64,000 bases of DNA from Streptomyces sp. B1I3 (lineage in GTDB: Bacteria > Actinomycetota > Actinomycetes > Streptomycetales > Streptomycetaceae): the NCBI RefSeq assembly GCF_030816615.1, contig NZ_JAUSYD010000001.1:2108001-2172000 (forward strand). Reading direction: 5' to 3'. Numbering within the stretch: the stretch's first letter is position 1; each line of letters begins with the position of its first letter. The notes beneath the pieces were generated by a model. The model did no database searches, was not told the origin of the DNA, and was given only the letters and a program-made list of their open reading frames with translations. A program made the position numbers and the translations under genes. Of this stretch, positions 42,104-52,781 are shown piece after piece.

Positions 42104-43516
42104 TCAGCCGCTGACGACCGACACCTCACCGATGCCCAGCGCCCTGACGGGCTCCGAGATCTGCGCGGCGTCCCCGACGAGGACGGTGACCAGACGGTCC
42201 ACCGGGAACGCGTTGACCACCGCGGCGGTCGCCTCGACCGTGCCGGTCTCGGCCAGGCGCGCGTACAGCCGGGCCTGGTAGTCGTCCGGCAGATGCTGCT
42301 CCACCTGGTCGGCCAGGGTGCCCGCGACGGAGGCCGCCGTCTCGTACTTCAGCGGGGCGACCCCCACGAGGTTCTGCACCGCGGTCTCGCGCTCGGCGTC
42401 GGTGAGCCCCTCGGCCGCCAGGGTCCGCAGGACCGTCCACAGGTCCTCCAGCGCGGGGCCGGTGGACTCCGTGTCCACGGAACCGCTGATGGCGAGCATC
42501 GCGGCCCCGGTCGCCCCGGAGGAGGAGCCGGGCGCCGTCGAGCGCAGCACCTGCCCGAAGGCCCGGACCCCGTAGGTGTAGCCCTTCTCCTCGCGCAGCA
42601 CGCGGTCCAGCCGCGAGGTGAGGGTGCCGCCCAGGCAGTACGTGCCGAGGACCTGGGCCGGCCACACGCTGTCGTGCCGGTCGGCGCCGATCCGGCCGAT
42701 CAGCAGTTGCGTCTGCACGGCGCCGGGCCGGTCCACGATGACGACGCGGCCGGTGTCGTCCGCCGTGATCGGCGGCACCGGGCGGGCCTGGCCGGCGTTG
42801 CCGGACCAGTCGCCGATCGTGTCGGCCAGGAGGGCGTCCAGGTCCACGCCGGTGAGGTCACCGACGACGACGGCCGTCGCCGTGGACGGCCGGACGTGGG
42901 CGTCGTAGAAGGCGCGTACGGCGGCGGCGTCGATCCGGCGCACCGTCTCCTCGGTGCCCTGGCGCGGACGCGACATCCGCGCCGTGGCGGGGAAGAGCTC
43001 CTTGGAGAGCTGCTTGGCGGCGCGCCGGGCCGGATTGGCCTGCTCGTGCGGGATCTCGTCCAGCCGGTTGCCCACCAGGCGCTCGATCTCGCTCTCGGTG
43101 AAGGCCGGTGCGCGCAGCGCTTCGGCGACCAGCCCCAGCGCCTTGGCCAGCCGGGAGACCGGCACCTCCAGAGAGACACGGATGCCGGGGTGGTCGGCGT
43201 GCGCGTCGAGTGTGGCGCCGCAGCGCTCCAGCTCGGCGGCGAACTCCTCCGCGGAACGCTTGTCCGTGCCCTCGGACAGGGCTCGCGCCATGATCGTGGC
43301 GACGCCGTCCAGGCCCTCGGGCTCGGCGTCCAGCGGCGCGTCCAGGAAGATCTCCACGGCGACGACCTGCTGGCCGGGGCGGTGGCAGCGCAGCACCGTC
43401 AGCCCGTTGGGCAGGGCGCCGCGCTCGGGCGCGGGGAAGGCCCAGGGCCTGGCCTCGCCGGCGGTCGGCTGCGGGTGGTACTCCATCGCTACTCCAGTCA
43501 CGGCGGCGTCGGTCAC
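42104..43516 (-). CDS. M16 peptidase-like subunit lacking the zinc motif
   Basis: 470 aa, GTG start overlapping the upstream M16 stop by 4 nt (GTGA). Sequence follows the two-domain M16 fold (LPNGLTVLRCHRP, then VVAVEIFLDAPLDAEPEGLDGVATIMARAL), but the HxxEH zinc motif is absent where the active partner has HLFEH. The C-terminal region has VQTQLLIGR and EEKGYTYGVRAFGQV (the R/Y substrate-binding pair). Such alpha-type subunits pair with an active beta subunit, here the immediately upstream gene. Confidence 0.88.
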   Translation of the reverse strand: MTDAAVTGVAMEYHPQPTAGEARPWAFPAPERGALPNGLTVLRCHRPGQQVVAVEIFLDAPLDAEPEGLDGVATIMARALSEGTDKRSAEEFAAELERCGATLDAHADHPGIRVSLEVPVSRLAKALGLVAEALRAPAFTESEIERLVGNRLDEIPHEQANPARRAAKQLSKELFPATARMSRPRQGTEETVRRIDAAAVRAFYDAHVRPSTATAVVVGDLTGVDLDALLADTIGDWSGNAGQARPVPPITADDTGRVVIVDRPGAVQTQLLIGRIGADRHDSVWPAQVLGTYCLGGTLTSRLDRVLREEKGYTYGVRAFGQVLRSTAPGSSSGATGAAMLAISGSVDTESTGPALEDLWTVLRTLAAEGLTDAERETAVQNLVGVAPLKYETAASVAGTLADQVEQHLPDDYQARLYARLAETGTVEATAAVVNAFPVDRLVTVLVGDAAQISEPVRALGIGEVSVVSG

Positions 43517-44892
43517 TTGTCGGCCCCTTCGTGCGCGTCGGCGGCGTCCGTCGAGGCTGCCTCTGCCGTCTCGTCGGCCTCGTCGGCCGGTTCGACCGGC
43601 TCATAGACCAGGACCGCCCGGTTGTCGGGCCGCAGGTGGGCCCGGGCGGCGTCCCGGACCTCCTCCGCGCTCACGTCGAGCACGCGCCCCACCGCGGTCA
43701 GGGCGAGCTGCGGGTCACCGAACAGAACGGCGTAGCGGCACAGTTCGTCGGCGCGGCCCGCGACCGTCCCGAGCCGGTCGAGCCATTCGCGCTCCAACTG
43801 CGCCTGGGCCCGCTCCATCTCCTCGGGAGTGGGACCCTCCTCGGCGAACCGGGCGAGCTCCTCGTCGACGGCCGTCTCGATCTGCGGGACCTCGACGCCG
43901 CCGGACGTCTTGACGTCCAGCCAGCCCAGCGAGGGCGCACCGGCCAGTCTGAGCAGCCCGAATCCCGCGGCCACCGCCGTACGGTCGCGGCGCACCAGGC
44001 GGTTGTGCAGGCGGGACGACTCGCCGCCGCCGAGCACGGTCAGGGCGAGGTCTGCGGCGTCGCACTCCCTGGTGCCGTCGTGCGGCAGCCGGTAGGCGGC
44101 CATCAGCGCACGCGCGGGCACCTCCTCGTGGACCACTTCGCGCAGCTGCTCGCCGATGATGCCTGGGAGCGTACCGTCGCGCGGCGGCTGCTTGCCGTCG
44201 TGGGAGGGGATGGAGCCGAAGTACTTCTCGACCCAGGCCAGTGTCTGCTCCGGATCGATGTCCCCGACCACCGAGAGGACCGCGTTGTTGGGCGCGTAGT
44301 ACGTGCGGAAGAACGCCTGCGCGTCCTCGAGGGTCGCCGCGTCCAGGTCGGCCATCGAGCCGATCGGCGTGTGGTGGTACGGGTGGCCCTCCGGGTAGGC
44401 GAGGGCCGTGAGCTTCTCGAACGCCGTGCCGTACGGAACGTTGTCGTACCGCTGGCGGCGCTCGTTCTTCACGACGTCCCGCTGGTTCTCCATGGACTCC
44501 TCGTCGAGCGCGGCGAGCAGCGATCCCATCCGGTCCGCCTCGAGCCACAGGGCCAGCTCCAGCTGGTGTGTGGGCATCGTCTCGAAGTAGTTGGTGCGCT
44601 CGAAGCTCGTGGTGCCGTTGAGGGAACCGCCCGCCCCCTGCACCAGCTCGAAGTGCCCGTTCCCCTTCACCTGGCCGGAGCCCTGGAACATCAGGTGCTC
44701 GAAGAGGTGGGCGAGACCGGTGCGTCCCTTGACCTCGTGGCGGGAACCGACGTCGTACCAGAGGCAGACAGCGGCGACCGGGGTCAGATGGTCCTCGGAG
44801 AGCACCACGCGCAGGCCGTTGGCCAAGCGGTGCTCGGTCGCCGTCAAGCCGCCGGAACCGGCCTGGGCTGTGGCCGTGTGACCCATGGGCAT
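43513..44892 (-). CDS. M16 zinc metallopeptidase (active subunit)
   Basis: 459 aa from the ATG at 44892 with AAGGGA 5 nt upstream. Zinc motif HLFEH at about residues 70-74 (GLAHLFEHLMFQGSG), with the distal Glu supplied by ENQRDVVKNERRQR. Two M16 domains, ending with an acidic Ala/Asp/Glu tail. No signal peptide, so cytoplasmic. The family includes processing and oligopeptide-degrading enzymes. It is translationally coupled to the inactive subunit, so a heterodimer is likely. Gap 44893-45137 is the divergent promoter region shared with parC. Confidence 0.92.
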   Translation of the reverse strand: MPMGHTATAQAGSGGLTATEHRLANGLRVVLSEDHLTPVAAVCLWYDVGSRHEVKGRTGLAHLFEHLMFQGSGQVKGNGHFELVQGAGGSLNGTTSFERTNYFETMPTHQLELALWLEADRMGSLLAALDEESMENQRDVVKNERRQRYDNVPYGTAFEKLTALAYPEGHPYHHTPIGSMADLDAATLEDAQAFFRTYYAPNNAVLSVVGDIDPEQTLAWVEKYFGSIPSHDGKQPPRDGTLPGIIGEQLREVVHEEVPARALMAAYRLPHDGTRECDAADLALTVLGGGESSRLHNRLVRRDRTAVAAGFGLLRLAGAPSLGWLDVKTSGGVEVPQIETAVDEELARFAEEGPTPEEMERAQAQLEREWLDRLGTVAGRADELCRYAVLFGDPQLALTAVGRVLDVSAEEVRDAARAHLRPDNRAVLVYEPVEPADEADETAEAASTDAADAHEGADK

Positions 44893-45137
44893 GTACGTCC
44901 CTTCGATCGGTACAGGATTTCCTGCCGGACCTGCCACTGTAAGCAAGCGCACGGGCACCTGGCGAAGTTCCCGTGGGGTGAATGTTGTCGTGGACGGCGC
45001 CGTACACCGAGGCACCGCGGCGGGTCCGGAGGCCGTTCGGACGGGTCGAGGTCGGTGTTGTCGGTGCGGCGGTCCACAATGGTCGGCGTCAGAACCTGAG
45101 GTTGCCCGACAGAATCTGTGAAGGAGTCGCAGCCGCG

Positions 45138-47588
<2,451 letters not shown>

Positions 47589-47604
47589 CCGCGAGGCCGG
47601 GGGC

Positions 47605-47689
47605 GCCGGGGCCGGTCGGGCCTCGTCGTCCTCCGGCCGGCGCACACTGCCGGGGCCGGTCAGGCCTCGTCGTCCTCCGGCCGGCGCAC
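47605..47689. repeat. 41-bp direct repeat at the 3' end of the CobW-type gene
   Basis: Copies at 47605-47645 and 47649-47689 differ at one base. The right copy spans the last codons and stop of the GTPase gene (encoding RRPEDDEA); the left copy lies in the intergenic space after parC. It is a local tandem duplication with a 44-nt step. Confidence 0.9.
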
Positions 47690-48724
47690 GTACCGCAGGA
47701 CGCCCCACATGCCGCGTTCCAGCTCCTCGGTGGCGTCCTGCCCACCGACACAGCAGTCCACGAGCTCCTTGTGCAGTGCCTCGGCGTCGATGCCGGAGCC
47801 GATCAGCACCAGCTGCGTGCACCGCGGCTCGTCCCGGGTCCATGGCCGCGGGGCGAAGCGCAGGAACCTGCCGACGGCGTGGAGGGTGTACGCGTTGGCC
47901 CGGTCGCCGGCGCCGAAGTCGGCGAAGCCCTTGATCCGGTAGAGACCGGCTGGCCTGGAGTCGAGGAACGCCATGAGCCTGCGTGGGTCCACCGGCGTCC
48001 CGGAGGTGAAGGAGACGCTTTCGTACGCCGCGTGCGGATGCTCGCCGTGGTCGTGGTCCGTCTCCGCGAGGAGGTCCTCGAAGGTGAGCTGGCGCGCGGT
48101 GTCGTCCTCGTCCGGCCGGAGCACGGGGTCGAGGAGCAGGCCGGGATCGACCCTCCCGTAGGCGGTGCGCACGAGCGCGGCCCTGCTTCCGGTCGCCGCG
48201 ATCACCTCGTGGACGGCCTGGAGCTCCGCGTCCGTCACCCGGTCGGCCTTGTTCAGCACGACGAGGTCCGCGACCGCGAGGTGGCGGTCGGTCTCGGGGT
48301 GACGCCGCCGGGTGGCCGTGAACTCGGCGGCGTCGACGACCTCGACCAGTCCCCCGTATCGGATGTGCGGATTGTCGCTGGCCAGCAGCATCCGCACGAG
48401 CTCCTGCGGCTCGGCGAGACCGCTGGCCTCGATGACGATCACGTCGAGCCGGGCGGCGGGCCTGGTGAGTGTCTCCAGGTAGCTGTCGAGTTCGCTCGCG
48501 TCGACGGCGCAGCACAGGCAGCCGTTGCCCAGCGAGACGGTGGAGCCGACCTGGCCGGCCACGGTCATGGCGTCGATCTCGATGGCCCCGAAATCATTGA
48601 CGATCACACCGATCCGGTTGCCGGCCCTGTTGCGGAGCAGGTGGTTGAGCAAGGTCGTCTTACCTGAGCCCAGAAACCCCGCCAGGACGACGACCGGGAT
48701 CTGCGGGGCGCGTGGCGGGGTCAA
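47660..48724 (-). CDS. CobW/COG0523-family GTPase, likely metal chaperone
   Basis: 354 aa from a TTG at 48724 with GGAAGG 6 nt upstream. Walker A GFLGSGKTTLL at about 16-26, the metal-binding CxCC in GNGCLCCAV, Walker B VIVIEASGLAEP and base-recognition LNKAD. A His-rich segment (DHDHGEHPHA) follows the GTPase domain, then the CobW C-terminal domain. COG0523 proteins of this type deliver zinc or cobalt to client enzymes. It has no neighbouring zinc-regulon gene here and no obvious Zur box was noticed. Confidence 0.9.
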   Translation of the reverse strand: MTPPRAPQIPVVVLAGFLGSGKTTLLNHLLRNRAGNRIGVIVNDFGAIEIDAMTVAGQVGSTVSLGNGCLCCAVDASELDSYLETLTRPAARLDVIVIEASGLAEPQELVRMLLASDNPHIRYGGLVEVVDAAEFTATRRRHPETDRHLAVADLVVLNKADRVTDAELQAVHEVIAATGSRAALVRTAYGRVDPGLLLDPVLRPDEDDTARQLTFEDLLAETDHDHGEHPHAAYESVSFTSGTPVDPRRLMAFLDSRPAGLYRIKGFADFGAGDRANAYTLHAVGRFLRFAPRPWTRDEPRCTQLVLIGSGIDAEALHKELVDCCVGGQDATEELERGMWGVLRYVRRPEDDEA

Positions 48725-48746
48725 CGAAGGCCTTCCTCGAGGTCGG

Positions 48747-49910
48747 TCAGGGTGCGGGTACGGGCTGCGGGGGCGGCGGCCCCACGTAGCGGGCAGCCGG
48801 GCGGATGATCTTCGAGTCCTCCGCCTGCTCCAGGATATTGGCGCTCCAGCCGACCGCGCGCGCCGCGCAGAAGGTGGGGGTGAACATCTCGCGGGGCAGT
48901 CCGCAGAGCTCCATGACGACTCCGGCGTAGAACTCCACGTTGGTGTGGAGCTCACGCCCCGGCTTGAGCTCGGCGAGTATGGCCTCCACCTGCCGCTCCA
49001 CCTCGACGGCGAAGTCGACGAGCGGACCGCCGAAGCCCTGGGCGATGGAGCGGAGCATGCGGGAACGCGGATCCTCGGTGCGGTAGACCGGGTGCCCGAA
49101 CCCCATGATCCGGCCGCCGGCGAGCACCTGTTCACGGATCCAGCCGTCGATACGGTCCGGGGTGCCGATGGCGTCCAGGGTGTCCAGTGCACGGCTGGGC
49201 GCCCCGCCGTGCAAGGGCCCGGAGAGCGCGCCGACCGCGGCGACCAGGCAGGCCGCCGTGTCCGCGCCGGTGGAGGCGACCACCCGGGCGGTGAACGTCG
49301 AGGCGTTGAAGCCGTGGTCGACGGTGGCGATGAGGTAGCGCTCGACGGCCGCGGCCCGCGCGATGTCCGGTTCCTGCCCCGTGAGCATGTACAGGTAGTT
49401 CGCGGCGAACGGGAGGTCCTCGCGCGGCTCGACCGGCTGGAGTCCCTGGCCGAGCCGGTACAGGGCGGTCAGCACGGTGGGTACCGCCGCGCAGACGGTG
49501 AGCGCGTCGCTGCGGCGGCGGTCGGCACCGATGTCGTACACCGGGCGGAATCCGGCCGAGGCGCCGAGCAGCGAGAGCGCGGTGCGCAGGCCGGCCAGGG
49601 GCCCGGAGACGGCTCCGGCGCGAGCGATGGCCGGCAGGGCGTCGCGCACCTCGAAGGGCAGACGGCGCAGGGCCGCGGTGCGGGCGGCGAACTCGGCGCT
49701 TCCGGCCCGGTCGGGCAGCTCGCCGTGGAACATCAGATACCAGACGTCCTCGAAGCTGCGGCTCTCCGCCAGCTCGATCGCCGAATAGTGCCGGTAGTGG
49801 TAGAAGCCCTCACGCCCGCGGACGTCGCCGAGCGCGGTGTCGGTGACGATCACACCGGCGAGGCCCCGGGGTGCGTCGAGCGGGGCGGCTTCGGTACTCA
49901 AGGCAGGCAT
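48747..49910 (-). CDS. Citrate synthase-family protein
   Basis: 387 aa from the ATG at 49910 with GAGAGA upstream. Citrate-synthase landmarks: active His in SGPLHGGAP, second His in GFGHPVYRTEDPRS and the C-terminal segment HTNVEFYAGVVMELCG, in which Glu occupies the position of the catalytic Asp of classical enzymes. Such short single-domain proteins are often annotated citrate or 2-methylcitrate synthase 2. It is divergent from the HTH-fused paralogue. The Asp-to-Glu change may lower or alter activity. Confidence 0.88.
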   Translation of the reverse strand: MPALSTEAAPLDAPRGLAGVIVTDTALGDVRGREGFYHYRHYSAIELAESRSFEDVWYLMFHGELPDRAGSAEFAARTAALRRLPFEVRDALPAIARAGAVSGPLAGLRTALSLLGASAGFRPVYDIGADRRRSDALTVCAAVPTVLTALYRLGQGLQPVEPREDLPFAANYLYMLTGQEPDIARAAAVERYLIATVDHGFNASTFTARVVASTGADTAACLVAAVGALSGPLHGGAPSRALDTLDAIGTPDRIDGWIREQVLAGGRIMGFGHPVYRTEDPRSRMLRSIAQGFGGPLVDFAVEVERQVEAILAELKPGRELHTNVEFYAGVVMELCGLPREMFTPTFCAARAVGWSANILEQAEDSKIIRPAARYVGPPPPQPVPAP

Positions 49911-49961
49911 GTCCGGTCTCTCATTCGCCGACGGGTTTCGCATTGATTCGACTGTCCGCGA

Positions 49962-49998
49962 TTGACTTGTATGGTGTCAATATTGATTGAATCAATAT
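49962..49998. promoter_or_regulatory. Divergent promoter with 19-bp palindrome
   Basis: ATATTGATTGAATCAATAT (49980-49998) is a perfect palindrome around a single G, the most AT-rich element of the region. A TTGACT hexamer (49962-49967, +) and a TTGACA hexamer (minus strand, 49975-49980) flank or touch it, as expected for divergent promoters. It lies 34 nt upstream of the HTH-citrate synthase GTG. Confidence 0.6.
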
Positions 49999-50031
49999 GA
50001 AACCTCGATCGGATGCGGAAGGGGGGATACC

Positions 50032-51477
50032 GTGTGCGCCATGACGCATGAGGCAGCCCAGGGCGCAGGCGCGGAGGACGCGGGAGAGGAGCGCAGGCTC
50101 ACCACTCGCGAGGCGGCCGAGCTCCTAGGAGTGAAGCCCGAGACGGTGTACGCGTACGTGAGCCGGGGACAGCTCAGCAGCAGGCGCTCCCCCGGCGGGC
50201 GCGGGTCGACCTTCGGCCGCGCCGAGGTGGAGCGGCTGGCCGGGCGTACGGGCCGCAGGGAGGCCCGTGCCGCCGCCGGCGACCTGGTCTTCCGCACCGG
50301 CATCACACTCATCGAGCCGGACCGGTACTACTACCGCGGCGTCGACGCGACCGACCTCGCCCGCCGGTACGGCTACGAGGAGGTCGCCGAGTGGATCTGG
50401 ACCGGGGAGCTCCGTCCGGGCGCCCGCTTCACCGCCCCGCCCGAATCACTCGCGGCAGCCGGACGGGTGGCCGCCGCGCTGCCCTCGCACAGCAGTGCGA
50501 CGGACCGGCTGCGGGCGGCCGTCGCCGCCGCCGCCACCGTCGATCCGCTGCGGTTCGACCTCTCCCCCCAGGGTGTGCTCAGCAGCGCACGCGGCCTCAT
50601 CCCCACTCTGGTCGGCGCCCTCCCGGTGACCGCGGGGCAGGCCTCCGACGTGGAGGACGCTGCCGGCGGTTCCCTGGCCGGTCAGCTGTGGCCCCGCCTC
50701 GCGGACACGCCGGCGGACCCCGCGTCACTGGCCGTGCTGGACACGGCGCTCGCGCTGCTGGCCGACCACGATCTCGCGGCCTCGACCCTGGCGGCACGCG
50801 TGGCCGCGTCGGCCCACGCGAACCCGTACGCGGTGGTGTCCGCCGGACTGGGGGTCCTGGAGGGGCCGCTGCACGGGGCCGCGAGCGGACTGGCGCACCG
50901 CATGCTGTCCGAGGTCGTGGACCGGGGCAGCGCCGCCCCCGTGGTCGCCGGTCATCTGCGCACCGGTCGCCGGGTGCCGGGGCTCGGCCATCGCCTCTAC
51001 TCGGGCGAGGACCCACGGGCCCGGGTGCTGTTCACGCTGCTGGCCGAGGTACCACGGGCGGCCCCGGCGCTGGCCGCGGCCCGGGACGTGGTCGCCACGA
51101 CCGCCCGCCACGCACCGCTGCACGCCAACGTCGACCTGGCCCTGGCCGTCCTCTCGGTCGCGTACGGCATGCCGGCGGAGGCGGGTGAGACGGTGTTCGC
51201 GGTGTCCCGCACGGCCGGCTGGATCGCCCACGCCTTGGAGGAGTACGCGGAACGGCCGCTGCGCATGCGGCCCCGCGGTCAGTACGTGGGGCCGCGGGCG
51301 CCCCAGCCGCTGCCCACACCCCTGCCGTGGCCGCCGTCGTCACCGTCGCCCTCGGTCGCGCCGCCTTCCGCCCCGCCGTCCGCTCCGGTGCCGCCATCCG
51401 CCCAGGTGCCGTCCCCGGCTCCGGTGCCGTCGGCGCCTTCGCCCCCGCCCCCGTCGGCTCCTCCTGCAAATTACTGA
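50032..51477 (+). CDS. Citrate synthase-family protein with N-terminal HTH domain
   Basis: 481 aa from the GTG at 50032 with AAGGGGGG upstream (ATG at 50041 is also in frame). Residues about 20-75 are an excisionase/MerR-like winged helix (RLTTREAAELLGVKPETVYAYVSRGQL, split here as RLTTREAAELLGVK and PETVYAYVSRGQL). The rest is a citrate-synthase fold with active His in EGPLHGAAS, second His in GLGHRLYSGEDP and the Asp in HANVDLALAV. The last ~53 residues are a Pro/Ser-rich tail. An enzyme fused to a DNA-binding domain beside a palindrome suggests a metabolite-sensing regulator; a plain enzyme remains possible. Confidence 0.88.
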   Translation: MCAMTHEAAQGAGAEDAGEERRLTTREAAELLGVKPETVYAYVSRGQLSSRRSPGGRGSTFGRAEVERLAGRTGRREARAAAGDLVFRTGITLIEPDRYYYRGVDATDLARRYGYEEVAEWIWTGELRPGARFTAPPESLAAAGRVAAALPSHSSATDRLRAAVAAAATVDPLRFDLSPQGVLSSARGLIPTLVGALPVTAGQASDVEDAAGGSLAGQLWPRLADTPADPASLAVLDTALALLADHDLAASTLAARVAASAHANPYAVVSAGLGVLEGPLHGAASGLAHRMLSEVVDRGSAAPVVAGHLRTGRRVPGLGHRLYSGEDPRARVLFTLLAEVPRAAPALAAARDVVATTARHAPLHANVDLALAVLSVAYGMPAEAGETVFAVSRTAGWIAHALEEYAERPLRMRPRGQYVGPRAPQPLPTPLPWPPSSPSPSVAPPSAPPSAPVPPSAQVPSPAPVPSAPSPPPPSAPPANY

Positions 51478-51480
51478 CAA

Positions 51481-52500
51481 TCAGCGGGAATTATTGCGAG
51501 GCGGCTGGGCCGTGGATCCGCGCACCACCAGTTCCGGTTCGAAGAGGAGCTCGTCGGACGGCACCGCCCGCCCTCCGATCTGCACCGTGAGCAGCTCGAC
51601 CGCCGCCCGGCCCATGGCCTCGATGGGCTGGCGCACCGTGGTCAGCGGCGGCTCGGTGCAGTTCATGAACGCCGAGTCGTCGTAGCCCACCACAGAGACG
51701 TCCGCGGGCACGGACTGCCCGCGGCGCCGCGCCGCGCGCACCGCCCCCAGGGCGAGTGGATCGCTGGCGCAGATGATGCCGGTGACGCCCTGCTCGAGCA
51801 GCCTCATGGCAGCGGCCTGACCGCCCTCGAGCGAGAACATGGCCCGGGCGACCCACTCGTCCGGCACGGTGACCCCGGACCGGGCGGCCAGGGCGCGGGC
51901 GGCGGCGAGCTTGCGCTGCGAGGGCACGTGGTCGGCCGGGCCGAGGACGAACCCGATCCGTTCGTGGCCCAGCGAGACGAGGTGGCGCCAGGCCTGCTCG
52001 ACAGCCACCGAGTCGTCGCACGAGACGGCGGGAAATCCGAGGTGGGCGATGGCCGCGTTGATCAGGACGACCGGGATCTTGCGGTCGGCGAGCACCTTGT
52101 AGTGATCGTGGGGGGCGTCGGCCTGGGCGTACAGGCCACCGGCGAACACGACTCCGGACACCTGCTGCTGCAGGAGAAGCTCGACGTAGTCGGCCTCGGA
52201 GACACCGCCCTTGGTCTGCGTGCACAGCACCGGGGTCAGTCCCTGCTGGGCGAGCGCGCCCCCGACCACTTCGGCGAAGGCCGGGAAGATCGGGTTCTGC
52301 AGTTCGGGCAGAACCAGTCCGACCAGCCGGGCACGCTCGCCGCGCAGCTGCGTGGGCCGCTCGTAGCCGAGGACGTCGAGGGCGGAGAGGACAGCTTGCC
52401 GCGTGGCGTCCGAGACGCCCGGCTTGCCGTTCAGCACCCGGCTGACCGTGGCCTCGCTGACTCCTACTTTCTGGGCAACCTGAGCAAGTCGTCGCGTCAT
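51481..52500 (-). CDS. LacI-family transcriptional regulator (MalR/Reg1-like)
   Basis: 339 aa. The N-terminal HTH (RLAQVAQKVGVSEATVSRVL, then NGKPGVSDATR) and hinge (LGYERPTQLRGERAR) are followed by a periplasmic-binding-protein-like effector domain (LVGLVLPELQNPIFPAFAE, ICASDPLALGA, VVGYDDSAFMNC). The effector sequence recalls the Streptomyces MalR/Reg1 maltose regulator. There is no Shine-Dalgarno; a TAATCT hexamer ends 7 nt before the ATG, suggesting a leaderless message. It ends 3 bp from the stop of the convergent citrate-synthase gene. Confidence 0.9.
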   Translation of the reverse strand: MTRRLAQVAQKVGVSEATVSRVLNGKPGVSDATRQAVLSALDVLGYERPTQLRGERARLVGLVLPELQNPIFPAFAEVVGGALAQQGLTPVLCTQTKGGVSEADYVELLLQQQVSGVVFAGGLYAQADAPHDHYKVLADRKIPVVLINAAIAHLGFPAVSCDDSVAVEQAWRHLVSLGHERIGFVLGPADHVPSQRKLAAARALAARSGVTVPDEWVARAMFSLEGGQAAAMRLLEQGVTGIICASDPLALGAVRAARRRGQSVPADVSVVGYDDSAFMNCTEPPLTTVRQPIEAMGRAAVELLTVQIGGRAVPSDELLFEPELVVRGSTAQPPRNNSR

Positions 52501-52503
52501 GAA

Positions 52504-52529
52504 CGCAAGATTAGCGCAAGAAGCGCAAG
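52504..52529 (-). promoter_or_regulatory. CGCAAG repeats at the LacI-gene promoter
   Basis: CGCAAG occurs at 52504-52509, 52515-52520 and 52524-52529 (minus strand CTTGCG), spaced 11 and 9 bp and overlapping the presumed -10 region. CTTGCAG-like direct repeats are known at targets of Streptomyces MalR-type repressors, so autorepression is likely. Confidence 0.5.
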
Positions 52530-52781
52530 GGGATTACGTTGTGGCGGAAGTCCCTGGAACGCTCACATAAGCGGCGCCGGCAGGCAAGGTGTGCGGCGAG
52601 GCGTTTCCGGTGAGGAGGACGGGTCGTGTGACGCCCGGCAGGGTGATCCCGGATCCTGACCCGCCCCCTCCCCCGCCACGGCCCGGGCTCTTCTCGTGGG
52701 CACCACGCCGGCCTCGTCGCCAGCGAGGGCCTGTCGGCCGGAATTTCAGGAAGGGCGGGGTGGCCCTTTACCGTTCGTACG

